Part shown: one piece after another, positions 7,843 through 15,198 of the stretch
Position numbering within the stretch: the first letter of the stretch is position 1
Layout of the letters: every line of letters starts with the position of its first letter
From: Gammaproteobacteria bacterium
GTDB lineage: Bacteria > Pseudomonadota > Gammaproteobacteria > Pseudomonadales > Azotimanducaceae
Assembly (NCBI GenBank): GCA_009837725.1
Contig: VXSY01000050.1
Location: forward strand, 1 to 35,776
Direction: 5' to 3'
DNA length: 35,776 nt
Notes under the pieces: model-generated
Told to the model about the DNA's origin: nothing
Databases searched by the model: none
The model's input: only the letters and a program-made list of their open reading frames with translations
Program-made: the position numbers and the translations under genes

Positions 7843-8349
7843 ATGGACGAGCAAAGACAGCGTGAACGCCGTCCCGACGCAGGCTCGCGCACCGGACGCG
7901 TTTGGGACGTTGCGGACGAAATCACGCGAGAACAGGGTCGCAAGGCCACCCGACGCGAAGTGATGGACCGCATCGTCGCCGAAGGCGGCAACGAAAACAC
8001 TGCTTCCACCCAATACCAGCGCTGGAAGACCGCCCAGGATTCCGAGGTGCGTGAAGAAAGGGCCGCCTATATCGCTTCGCCGGACACCCCTGAAGGACCG
8101 TGCATCGACCCGCGCTGGCTCAAGATCGCTGACGACGGCAGGTTGCTGATCCCCGCCGACATGCGCGCCGCCATGGGGATCGAAGACAACGTAATTCACG
8201 CGCGCGTCGAGAATGGCGAGTTGCGGCTCTTGAGCCGGGACGGTGCGGTGAGGCGTGTCCAGCGGATGGTCGCGCCCTACCGCGGCTCGGGAAGCGTGGT
8301 CGACAGCTTCATCGCGGAGCGCCGGGCTCTCTGGGGAGAAGAGGATTAG
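7843..8349 (+). CDS. AbrB/MazE-type antitoxin with N-terminal helical DNA-binding domain
   Basis: The product is 168 aa, about twice a typical MazE or VapB. Residues about 18-65 (VWDVADEITREQGRKATRRE...) resemble KfrA-like N-terminal helix-turn-helix regions. Residues about 85-145 contain a swapped-hairpin AbrB/MazE domain (LKIADDGRLLIPADMRAAMG). The C-terminal tail (GSVVDSFIAERRALWGEE) would be the toxin-neutralising segment. It is followed after three bases by a PIN toxin gene, which defines a type II toxin-antitoxin module. GGTGA at 7831-7835 supports the ATG. Autoregulation is expected through the triple half-site array just upstream. Two DNA-binding domains in one antitoxin are unusual and may explain three half-sites rather than two. 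Confidence 0.85.
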   Translation: MDEQRQRERRPDAGSRTGRVWDVADEITREQGRKATRREVMDRIVAEGGNENTASTQYQRWKTAQDSEVREERAAYIASPDTPEGPCIDPRWLKIADDGRLLIPADMRAAMGIEDNVIHARVENGELRLLSRDGAVRRVQRMVAPYRGSGSVVDSFIAERRALWGEED

Positions 8350-8352
8350 GGA

Positions 8353-8733
8353 ATGGCTGCAGTGCTCGACAGTTCCGCCGTGCTTGCGATGCTATTCAAG
8401 GAACCGGGTGCTCGGCTTGTTGCGTCGAAGATCAGTGATGCAGCTATCTCGACCGTCAACCTCGCGGAAGTGGTCTCAAAACTGATCGACGAAGGCTTCG
8501 CGCCTGCCGAGGCACGTCGAACAGCGCAATCGATACCAATGCAAGTGCACCTGTTCGACACCGAAAGTGCAGTCCAGACAGGTCTTCTCCGCGCTGCGAC
8601 CCGCGCCCACGGTCTATCACTCGGCGACCGTGCCTGCCTTGCATTGGCCGCACGCCTCGAAGCCGAGGCCGTCACGGCTGATCGGGCGTGGAGCGGAGCG
8701 GATATCGGCGTGGACATCCGCCTGATCCGCTGA
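8353..8733 (+). CDS. PIN domain toxin (VapC-like ribonuclease)
   Basis: The product is 126 aa, the usual length for PIN toxins. The four acidic active-site residues are present: D6 (VLDSSAVLA), E39 (NLAEV), D92 (SLGDRACLA) and D110 (TADRAW). This is the Mg-dependent RNase fold of VapC, which cleaves tRNA or rRNA when freed from its antitoxin. The start codon lies three bases after the antitoxin stop, so the pair is co-transcribed. AGGGA directly precedes the ATG region. The cognate RNA target cannot be predicted from sequence. The gene ends just before a strong bidirectional hairpin at 8735-8762. Confidence 0.92.
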   Translation: MAAVLDSSAVLAMLFKEPGARLVASKISDAAISTVNLAEVVSKLIDEGFAPAEARRTAQSIPMQVHLFDTESAVQTGLLRAATRAHGLSLGDRACLALAARLEAEAVTADRAWSGADIGVDIRLIR

Positions 8734-8734
8734 A

Positions 8735-8762
8735 CGGAGGGCGACGCAAGCGTCGCCCTCCG
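8735..8762. terminator. 13-bp perfect hairpin between convergent genes
   Basis: CGGAGGGCGACGC and its exact complement are separated by AA. The hairpin starts two bases after the toxin stop and ends ten bases before the stop of the opposite-strand SDR gene, so it can serve both. It has no T tract. Its core (8739-8758) is a near-identical copy of the palindrome at 114-133, so it may be a dispersed repeat used as a terminator. Confidence 0.65.
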
Positions 8763-8772
8763 CCTTGCGGCC

Positions 8773-9657
8773 TTACTGCCTTGGGCGCGGCGCTCTCGGC
8801 GCACGCGGATGCGCCGCCGACATGTCCATCAATTGGTCGATGTGCGGCGTGAGGTCTTCGTAGGTCGCGCCGGCGCCGAGTTCCACGGCGTCGTTCACCC
8901 AGACTTCGCTGCGGCTGTAGTTGCCGCCGGAGGCGTGGATGACCGCGCCGTTGGGGGCGTCTTCGCTGCACATGAAAAGGACCGCGGGGCTGACCAGGGC
9001 TGGGTCGCGCAGCGGGTCCACGTGATCGAGGTCCTCATCCCGGCCCGGCACCGTGTTGGTCATGCGCGTGGCCGCGCCCGGGCCCAGGCAATTCACCCGC
9101 ACGTTGCGGTTTGCGCCCTCGAGCGCCAGCACGTTGGCGAGGCCCAGCATCCCCATCTTGGCGGCGCCGTAGTTGGCCTGGCCGAAGTTGCCGAAGATGC
9201 CGGAGCCGGAGCTGGTGAAGACGATGCGGCCGTAGCGCTGCTCGTACATGTGCGGCCAGACGGCGTGGGTGACGTAGGCGGTGCCGGTGAGGTGCACGTC
9301 CATGACAAGATCAAACTCGTCGAGCGTCATGTTCTTGAAGGTGCGGTCGCGCAGGATGCCGGCGTTGTTGACGAGAATGTCGATGCGCCCGAAGGCGTTG
9401 ATGGCATCGGCGGCAATGCTCTTGGCACCGTCCCGGTCTGCCACCGAAGCCTTGTTGGCCACGGCGTCGCCGCCCATGGCGCGAATCTCCTCCACCACGG
9501 CATCCGCCGCATCGCCGGCGCCGGTGCCGTCGACGCTGCCGCCGAGGTCGTTCACCACCACCTGGGCACCGCGCTTGGCGAACTCGATGGCGTGGCAACG
9601 CCCGATTCCCCCGCCCGCGCCGGTAATGATGGCAACCTTGCCTTCGAACTCGCTCAT
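8773..9657 (-). CDS. SDR oxidoreductase of the HSD17B4 (multifunctional beta-oxidation) type
   Basis: The product is about 294 aa. VVVNDLGGSVDGTG after beta-2, NNAGILRDRTF, and GIFGNFGQANYGAAK with YxxxK are diagnostic of the 3-hydroxyacyl-CoA dehydrogenase domain of peroxisomal multifunctional enzyme type 2. Here that domain stands alone, without the hydratase or SCP2 domains. The likely reaction is NAD-dependent oxidation of a 3-hydroxyacyl-CoA or related alcohol. ATG at 9657 begins MSEFEGKVAIITGAGGG and has GAGGGGA upstream; a much longer frame to 9906 is not credible. The C-terminal 20 residues are Ala/Pro/Arg-rich. The gene is divergent from a phytanoyl-CoA dioxygenase-like gene, with a 120-bp gap, which suggests a shared lipid-catabolic role. 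Confidence 0.9.
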   Translation of the reverse strand: MSEFEGKVAIITGAGGGIGRCHAIEFAKRGAQVVVNDLGGSVDGTGAGDAADAVVEEIRAMGGDAVANKASVADRDGAKSIAADAINAFGRIDILVNNAGILRDRTFKNMTLDEFDLVMDVHLTGTAYVTHAVWPHMYEQRYGRIVFTSSGSGIFGNFGQANYGAAKMGMLGLANVLALEGANRNVRVNCLGPGAATRMTNTVPGRDEDLDHVDPLRDPALVSPAVLFMCSEDAPNGAVIHASGGNYSRSEVWVNDAVELGAGATYEDLTPHIDQLMDMSAAHPRAPRAPRPRQ

Positions 9658-9777
9658 CGTCTTCCCCTCGTCGTGGTTTGCGCGCGCTGCCGCCACTGCG
9701 ACATTCGCGCGCCTTCGGGCTACCATGGAGGCGCTTCGAGCCTCACCCCGCCCATTTTTCGGTGCCGAGCCCAATCC

Positions 9778-10563
9778 ATGACCACGCCCATCGGCAGAGA
9801 TCAGATCAAGCAGTACAAGGCGCGCGGTTATACCACCGTTGAGGGCTTTTTCGTACCGCGCGAGGTTCAAGCGATGCAGCGCGAGGTTGCACGCTGGGTT
9901 GATCAAGGGCTGCCGCGCGACGTGGCCATTCCCGATTCGCGCCAGAACCTGCAGCTCATTCCGCTGTTCCCGCAGAGCCGGCTATTTCGCGCCTTGCCGT
10001 TCCACCCCCGCGTGACGGGTGCCGTGTCGGCATTGCTCGGTGACCCGGTGGTGAAGATCCTCGATCAGATGTTCTACAAGCCGCCCCGCGTCGGCATGGG
10101 CACCAACTGGCACACCGACAACGCCTACTTCCACATCCCGAGGCCCATCCGCGGCTGCGCCATGTGGATCGCGATCCACGATGCAAATCGGGACAACGGC
10201 ACCCTCAAGGTGATGCCCGACATGGTGGAGCGCGAACTCCTGCACGAGCGCGATCCAAACAGCGACCACCATATCCGCACCTGGCTCGACGAGACCCACG
10301 CCGTGCACTGCGAACTCGCGGCCGGCGGCGTCACCTTCTTCAGCTTCGGCACTCCCCACGCCACCGGCGCCAATCCCACCGACGCGGGCCGCGCCGGCGT
10401 CGGCATCCACTTCGTGAACTTCGACCATGCCGCGGAAGACATGAAGCAAGGCAAGCGCTGGCAACACGCCCAGCTCACAGGGCCGGGTGCCACTGGCGGG
10501 GAAAGGGAATACGGCGAACGTGTGTCGTTCAGCGAGGAAGTGGAAAGGGCCCTCGCCCTATAG
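9778..10563 (+). CDS. Phytanoyl-CoA dioxygenase (PhyH) family protein
   Basis: The product is 261 aa, typical of the Fe(II)/2-oxoglutarate PhyH family. The iron facial triad is visible as H112 and D114 in NWHTDNAYF and H194 in GTPHATGAN. The Arg in GRAGVGIHF is a candidate 2-oxoglutarate anchor. The double-stranded beta-helix core spans about residues 85-220. The family hydroxylates acyl-CoAs or diverse natural products, and the substrate here is not evident. ATG at 9778 is chosen because longer frames upstream are antisense to the SDR gene. It is divergent from a beta-oxidation-type SDR and convergent with the avidin gene, whose stop lies 23 bp away. Confidence 0.9.
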   Translation: MTTPIGRDQIKQYKARGYTTVEGFFVPREVQAMQREVARWVDQGLPRDVAIPDSRQNLQLIPLFPQSRLFRALPFHPRVTGAVSALLGDPVVKILDQMFYKPPRVGMGTNWHTDNAYFHIPRPIRGCAMWIAIHDANRDNGTLKVMPDMVERELLHERDPNSDHHIRTWLDETHAVHCELAAGGVTFFSFGTPHATGANPTDAGRAGVGIHFVNFDHAAEDMKQGKRWQHAQLTGPGATGGEREYGERVSFSEEVERALAL

Positions 10564-10586
10564 AGCCGAACCTGTGGAGGGCCTCG

Positions 10587-10949
10587 CTAGCCGCCTTCCT
10601 TGGTGAACCGATCTGCGTTCACAAGAAACGCGTTCCACGGCTGGGTCGGTTTGGTCCGCTCGGCGTCCTCAAATTGCCTCGCCAGCACCCAGAGCGTGTG
10701 CAGCGTGGTGCCATCGAGGCGACCCGAGAAGGTGCTGATCGAGTGGAGGTTGGCCGCATCGTCGGCAAAGTTGACGGCGAAGGAGACGACCTCGCCATTC
10801 GCAACGCCGACTACCGGATACGACCTGTCTTGCGCCGCCCGGCCCTTGGCTGATTGGAAGGTGCCGCGCAGCTCGCCGCCGGCATCGACGCCTTCGATGC
10901 GAAGCCTCGAACCGTTCTGGTTCACCCACTCCCCAACCAAGTCCGCCAT
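10587..10949 (-). CDS. Avidin/streptavidin family biotin-binding protein, no signal peptide
   Basis: This 120-aa protein aligns with core streptavidin almost without gaps around the biotin site. Conserved equivalents are N10 (N23), S14 (S27), S33 (S45), S70 (S88), W87 (W108), W105 (W120) and D113 (D128). Substitutions are F31 for Y43, F61 for W79, S72 for T90 and F74 for W92. The C-terminal signature ends ADRFTK as in HDTFTK. GGGAGAGG lies just before ATG 10949, and the protein begins directly at the barrel. It is therefore predicted cytoplasmic, unlike secreted streptavidin. Biotin affinity may be reduced by the Trp to Phe changes. The gene is convergent with the PhyH-like gene and divergent from an SDR gene. 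Its role (biotin storage, sensing or protection) is unknown. Confidence 0.9.
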   Translation of the reverse strand: MADLVGEWVNQNGSRLRIEGVDAGGELRGTFQSAKGRAAQDRSYPVVGVANGEVVSFAVNFADDAANLHSISTFSGRLDGTTLHTLWVLARQFEDAERTKPTQPWNAFLVNADRFTKEGG

Positions 10950-11025
10950 CTGCCTCTCCCGCCGCTGTCGCCGGCATCCTAGCAGGCTGCCGAACTCGGC
11001 ATGCGCGGGCCCTTGCAAGAGGGCG

Positions 11026-11068
11026 GGATGCCTTCCCCCAAGGGGGCCCTCGTCTTCGAGCGCTAGCA
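11026..11068. repeat. Dispersed intergenic repeat copy
   Basis: This 43-base stretch shares its ends (GGATGCCTTCCC and GCGCTAGCA) with 31-73, with an unequal middle of the same length. It lies in the 182-bp gap between the avidin gene and the divergent SDR gene. It may be a degenerate member of a REP-like family. Confidence 0.4.
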
Positions 11069-11131
11069 AGGCGCCATTGCCAACACGGTCTGCGTTAGAG
11101 TTTCGCGCGGCAACACAACGAGCAGACACTC

Positions 11132-11833
11132 ATGAGCGAAGGACGCATCGCACTGGTCACTGGCGTCGGCCCCGGCACCGGCAGCGCCATCGTGCGGCGG
11201 TTTGCGGGCGACTATCAGGTGGCCATGCTGGCGCGCAATACCGAACGGCTGGCTGAGGTCGAACAAAGCGTCCCGAACACGCGCGCCTATCCGTGTGACG
11301 TGTCAGACGCCGCCGCATTGGCGGCCACGACCCGGCAAGTGCAGGACGACCTGGGCCTGCCGGATGTCGTGGTCCACAATGCCGTCGGTGGTGCCTTCGG
11401 CGATTTCCTCAGCATCGATGCCGATGTGCTTGAACGCAATTTTGCCGTCAACGTCATGGCGCTGCTGCACCTCGGGCGGCTTGTCGCTCCCGGCATGATC
11501 GAACGCGGCAGCGGCGCGATCGTCTGCACCGGCAACACCGCCGCCTACCGCGGCAAGGATTTCTTCGCCGGCTTCGCCCCCACCAAGGCGGCGCAGCGCA
11601 TCTTGGCGGAGTCCATGGCGCGCTCGCTGGGGCCCAAGGGCGTCCACGTTGGCTATGTGGCCATCGATGCGGTGATCGACCTCGAATGGACTCGCCGCCG
11701 CAACCCCGACGCCCCCGATGACTATTACTGCAAGCCGGACGACATCGCCGCCGAGGTCTGGCACCTCGCCCACCAGCCAAGGAGCGCCTGGACCTTCGAC
11801 GTGATGATCCGTCCCTTCGGCGAGACCTGGTAG
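11132..11833 (+). CDS. Divergent SDR lacking the catalytic tyrosine
   Basis: The product is 233 aa. The Rossmann motif is TGVGPGTG, and a basic residue follows beta-2 (LARNTERL), suggesting NADP. The usual NNAG is HNAVGG. At the active site, YxxxK is replaced by FAPTK (Phe for Tyr), and the serine position reads CTGNTAAY. It belongs to a recognised group of SDR-like proteins with this (F/Y)A..K pattern, so the protein is probably folded. It may have altered chemistry or be a non-catalytic binding protein. It stops 23 bp before pgk on the same strand and may be co-transcribed with it. No substrate can be proposed. Confidence 0.85.
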   Translation: MSEGRIALVTGVGPGTGSAIVRRFAGDYQVAMLARNTERLAEVEQSVPNTRAYPCDVSDAAALAATTRQVQDDLGLPDVVVHNAVGGAFGDFLSIDADVLERNFAVNVMALLHLGRLVAPGMIERGSGAIVCTGNTAAYRGKDFFAGFAPTKAAQRILAESMARSLGPKGVHVGYVAIDAVIDLEWTRRRNPDAPDDYYCKPDDIAAEVWHLAHQPRSAWTFDVMIRPFGETW

Positions 11834-11856
11834 GCGGCGCGCCGAGGAGCACCGCA

Positions 11857-13029
11857 ATGGCGGAAAGCGGCGCATTCCTTCGCATGGAGGAACAGGACCT
11901 CGCCGGAAAGCGAGTGCTCGTCCGGGAAGACCTGAACGTGCCCGTGCGGGATGGCGTGGTCGCCAGCAGCGCCCGAATCGACGCCGCACTACCCACATTG
12001 CGCCATTGCCTCGACGCCGGTGCGGCCGTGATCGTCATGTCCCACCTAGGCCGACCGAAGCCCGGCCCCATCGATCCAGCGCTTTCCCTGGCGCCGGTGG
12101 CGACGGCCTTGACGGAGGCTCTCGGCCTTGCCGTGCCGCTGGTTGCCGACTGGGAGCACGGTGCCCTTGTGTCACCGGGGCAACTGGCGCTGCTCGAAAA
12201 TGTGCGCTTCTGCCCGGGCGAGACGGAGAACGACGACACGCTGGCGCAGCGCTATGCGTCCCTCGCGGACATTTTCGTGATGGACGCCTTCGCCACAGCC
12301 CATCGAGCGCAAGCATCCACCCACGGCGTGGCGCGGTTCGCTGCAGTGGCCTGTGCCGGGCCCTTGCTGGCGGCGGAACTCGACGCGCTCGACCGCGCCC
12401 TAACCGCTCCGGCTCGACCGGTGGTGGCCGTCGTCGGCGGCAGCAAGGTCTCTACCAAGCTCGCCGTGCTCGAGTCCTTGGCCGACGTCGCCGACACGCT
12501 CATCGTTGGTGGCGGCATCGCCAACACCTTCCTGCTCGCCGCCGGGCAGGAAGTAGGCGCCTCTCTGGCTGAACCGGAACTGGTGGAGGTTGCACGGCGA
12601 ATCGCCGGCAAGGTGAACTTGCCCTTGCCGGTGGACGTGATGACCGCGCCATCCGCAGACGACTCCGCAGCGCTTTTGCGGCTGGCGGGCGAGGTGCCAG
12701 AGGGCGAGACGATCCTGGACATCGGCCCCGAGTCGGCGCGCCGATGTCGAGAGGTCTTGCAGGGTGCTGGCACCATCCTCTGGAACGGCCCGCTCGGCGT
12801 GTTCGAGCGCGACCACTTCGGCGAAGGCACCCGAGTGGTGGCGGAGGCGGTGGCCTCGTCATCCGCCTTTTCGATCGCCGGCGGAGGGGATACGCTGGCA
12901 GCGGTGGAGAAGTACGGGGTCGCCGATGGCGTCTCGTATCTTTCCACCGGTGGCGGCGCCTTTCTCGAGTACGTCGAGGGCAAGCCGCTGCCCGGGGTCG
13001 AAGTGCTGAAACAACGGAGGTTCGGCTGA
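11857..13029 (+). CDS. pgk: Phosphoglycerate kinase
   Basis: This enzyme transfers phosphate between 1,3-bisphosphoglycerate and ADP in glycolysis and the Calvin cycle. The product is 390 aa, the standard bacterial length. [10 protein letters not shown] and SHLGRPK near the N terminus, [17 protein letters not shown] in the middle, [10 protein letters not shown] and the C-terminal [13 protein letters not shown] loop are all intact. ATG at 11857 gives ten residues before the usual start; ATG 11884 is an alternative. The TGA stop overlaps the ankyrin gene start by one base (TGATG), so the two are coupled. Neighbouring gap or pyk genes are not present; fba lies about 13 kb downstream, past the accessory region. 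Confidence 0.97.
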   Translation: MAESGAFLRMEEQDLAGKRVLVREDLNVPVRDGVVASSARIDAALPTLRHCLDAGAAVIVMSHLGRPKPGPIDPALSLAPVATALTEALGLAVPLVADWEHGALVSPGQLALLENVRFCPGETENDDTLAQRYASLADIFVMDAFATAHRAQASTHGVARFAAVACAGPLLAAELDALDRALTAPARPVVAVVGGSKVSTKLAVLESLADVADTLIVGGGIANTFLLAAGQEVGASLAEPELVEVARRIAGKVNLPLPVDVMTAPSADDSAALLRLAGEVPEGETILDIGPESARRCREVLQGAGTILWNGPLGVFERDHFGEGTRVVAEAVASSSAFSIAGGGDTLAAVEKYGVADGVSYLSTGGGAFLEYVEGKPLPGVEVLKQRRFG

Positions 13030-14003
13030 TGTTCGAGGACTTCACTGCCGCCGCGACCGCGGCGCAAGACGGCAATCTCAAGGCGCTCGCAGCCATCCTC
13101 GAGCGCGCGCCGGACGTGCTCGGCGAACGGGACGAGGAGGGACAGACTCTCATCGCCCTCGCCTGCCGCGCGGCCACCGGCAATGTTGCCATTCCGCTAG
13201 ACCCTGGCACGTCCGAACAGCACGCCGCAGTGGACCTCATCTTGCAGGCCGGCGCAGACCCCAACGTTGCCGACAAGGATGGCTGGACGCCGCTGCACAC
13301 CGCCGGCATGGCCGGCCACACGAGCCTCGCCGAACGACTCGTCCATGCTGGCGCCTCCGTGGCCGCCGGAGCACACGGCAAGTCTGGAGCCACGCCGCTG
13401 TCCTATGCGCTCTTCTACGCCAAGCCCTACATGGCCGAAGCGCTTTCGCCTGTGGTTCCCGATAACCTCCGCGCCGCTGCCGCACTCGGTCGCGGACTCG
13501 GCCGGTTCTTCGACGGCGAGAACCTGACGGAGGACGCCACCCTTGGCCTCGACTTCTACGCGCCGATCTTCTTCCCCACTTGGCAGCGCAGCCTCGCCAA
13601 GCAAGAAGTGCTCGATGAGGCGCTCTCGTGGGCGGCGCGCAACAACCAATGCGAGTCGATGGCCGGGCTCGTCCAGCGGGGCGCCAACGTGAACGCCAAT
13701 CCGTTCCGGGGCACGCCGCTCCTTTGGGCCTGCTACAGCGACAAGGTGGAGGCGGCCGAATGGCTCCTGGACCACGGCGCGAATCCAGATCTCCGCCACG
13801 ACTGGGGCGGCGAAGGCCACGGCGTCAACGCCGTCGCCATGCACTTGGCCGCACAACACAATGCCGTGAACTGCGTCAAGCTGCTGCTCGACCGCGGCGC
13901 CGACGCCACCATCGTCGACGGCGCCCACGACGGTACACCGCTCGGCTGGGCAGAGTTCGGCGGCGCCACCGAGGCGGTGGAGTTGCTCAAGGCGGCGGGA
14001 TAG
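13029..14003 (+). CDS. Ankyrin-repeat protein
   Basis: The product is 324 aa, with ankyrin repeats in two clusters. The first lies at about residues 60-135 (GADPNVADKDGWTPLHTAGMAGH and the next unit). The second lies at about residues 195-320 (GANVNANPFRGTPLLWACYSDK, GANPDLRHDWGGEG, GADATIVDGAHDGTPLGWAE). The middle segment, residues about 136-190, is non-repeat and aromatic-rich. No signal peptide or membrane segment is seen, so the protein is probably a cytoplasmic protein-binding scaffold. The start overlaps the pgk stop (TGATG); a longer in-frame reading into pgk is rejected. A membrane-anchored protein follows three bases after its stop, making pgk, this gene and that one a tight transcription unit. 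Confidence 0.9.
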   Translation: MFEDFTAAATAAQDGNLKALAAILERAPDVLGERDEEGQTLIALACRAATGNVAIPLDPGTSEQHAAVDLILQAGADPNVADKDGWTPLHTAGMAGHTSLAERLVHAGASVAAGAHGKSGATPLSYALFYAKPYMAEALSPVVPDNLRAAAALGRGLGRFFDGENLTEDATLGLDFYAPIFFPTWQRSLAKQEVLDEALSWAARNNQCESMAGLVQRGANVNANPFRGTPLLWACYSDKVEAAEWLLDHGANPDLRHDWGGEGHGVNAVAMHLAAQHNAVNCVKLLLDRGADATIVDGAHDGTPLGWAEFGGATEAVELLKAAG

Positions 14004-14006
14004 CAG

Positions 14007-14687
14007 GTGGCGACCGAGCGGCAAAGGAAGTTTGTTTGGCACGGCCTGCTGACGGCCTTGGCGCTGGCGGTGCTCATCGTCCTGTACCGCCAAGGGGCGT
14101 TCGATTCAGACCAAGGCGAAAGGGCGGATGAATCGCCGAACGAAGTAGCCACGCCGGTCGAGGCACCGCCCGAGGTCGCGCCGGCGGCCACCGCGCCCTC
14201 GGACGAAGCGACATCGAACGCCTTGCCGGCGATTCCCCCAGACACTGCCTGGGCGGAAGTGAACCTCGCCGACATCAACCCGGAATGGGTGCCCGAATAC
14301 CACGAGACCGTCGAAGGCGCGCTGCTGGTGGCCATAGGCGACGGCATGAGAACCTGGAACGCCGGCGACACCATCGCCCTCCCCGTGCCCCAAATCGGCG
14401 AAGTGTTCCGTCCGGTCATCGACGACGTGGAAACGCTGGTCGGCACCAACCGCTCCTACGTCGGCCGAACCCTAGCCGCCGACGCCCCCTACTCCTTCGT
14501 CATCACCCTCGGCGAACATGAGACGTTCGGCTACGTCGGCACCCCGCAAGGCTCCTACGAACTCGTCGGCAACAGCCGCCTCGCTTGGCTCATGCCCACC
14601 GCCAACATGGACCAACACGTCGACTACAGCAAGCCCGACTGCTTCTACTTGAACGAGGACGGCGAGCGCATTCCGCACGAGCACTGA
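14007..14687 (+). CDS. Membrane-anchored protein of unknown function
   Basis: The product is 226 aa. One N-terminal membrane helix (residues about 11-26, GLLTALALAVLIVLY) is followed by an acidic Pro/Ala/Glu linker to about residue 75. A periplasmic domain ends in YSFVITLGEHETFGYVGTPQGSYELVG. That last part recalls prodomain-like segments of secreted metallopeptidases, but the match is loose. The start is GTG at 14007, three bases after the ankyrin stop, and there is no other good start before the membrane helix. It is the last gene before a repeat element that begins six bases after its stop. A partner relation to the secreted protease at 16680 is possible but not shown. Confidence 0.7.
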   Translation: MATERQRKFVWHGLLTALALAVLIVLYRQGAFDSDQGERADESPNEVATPVEAPPEVAPAATAPSDEATSNALPAIPPDTAWAEVNLADINPEWVPEYHETVEGALLVAIGDGMRTWNAGDTIALPVPQIGEVFRPVIDDVETLVGTNRSYVGRTLAADAPYSFVITLGEHETFGYVGTPQGSYELVGNSRLAWLMPTANMDQHVDYSKPDCFYLNEDGERIPHEH

Positions 14688-14692
14688 CGGTA

Positions 14693-14952
14693 CCCGACAC
14701 ACAAACATTTGACGGCACCTGACACACAGACATTTCGTCCCACAGTCGTCTGGGCAATTTCCTACACTGGGCAATGGGCGAGTAGCGCAGCCGACGAACG
14801 AGCGCGTGATGTGCGAGGCGCGTCGGGGCTGACGGTCACCTACCCACCGTCACGTCCCAGAGGGCTCGCAGCCGCACCCTCCGGCCCGCTAGGCCCGCCG
14901 CCGGCGTGCGAAATGTCTGCGGGAGTGTAGGACGAAATGTTCGTGTGTCGGG
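14693..14952. mobile_element. MITE-like element with imperfect inverted ends, copy A
   Basis: CCGACACACAAACATTT (14694-14710) and its complement (14935-14951) match at 16 of 17 positions. Weaker pairing extends inward to about 45-50 bp on each side, with GACATTTCG at the inner edge of both. The 260-bp element encodes nothing. A related copy is at about 16385-16567. No transposase is present, so mobilisation would be in trans. Confidence 0.6.
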
Positions 14953-15167
14953 AGCGGCCGAGCCAATCCACGAGCCCCTTTGTCCACCCAGCCACAGCTC
15001 ATATAGGCGAGCGCAAGCAGAAGGACAAGCAAGCCCCACGATGCCTCGGAAATGGCCGCGCCAATCAAGGCGAGACACATCGCCGCGCAAGCCGCGCCGA
15101 CCAACATCCGGAGCACGGTCACCTCCGGCTTCCCAAGGCCAAGCGAAACGCGCGAGGACGATCGCAT
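14889..15167 (-). CDS. Possible small membrane protein running into repeat
   Basis: This frame of 92 aa contains two hydrophobic stretches (MLVGAACAAMCLALIGAAI and SWGLLVLLLALAYMS), which suggests a two-helix membrane protein. Its last 19 or so residues are encoded inside the right inverted repeat of the MITE-like element at 14693-14952. The original C terminus was therefore probably replaced or truncated. It lies 31 bp downstream of the dehalogenase on the same strand. It may be a remnant. I see no other gene in 14688-15198. Confidence 0.35.
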   Translation of the reverse strand: MRSSSRVSLGLGKPEVTVLRMLVGAACAAMCLALIGAAISEASWGLLVLLLALAYMSCGWVDKGARGLARPLPTHEHFVLHSRRHFARRRRA

Positions 15168-15198
15168 AGAGGGGGAGCCGCGCGCTTAGGTGGCCGCA

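Noticed and set aside
9658-9906. N-terminal extension of the HSD17B4-type SDR
   Set aside because: It covers the divergent gene's start region and is not conserved; MSEFEGK with its own ribosome binding site is the natural start.
12744-13028. Long upstream start for the ankyrin gene
   Set aside because: It would lie fully within pgk in another frame and gives Arg/Gly-rich nonsense; the TGATG start is far better.
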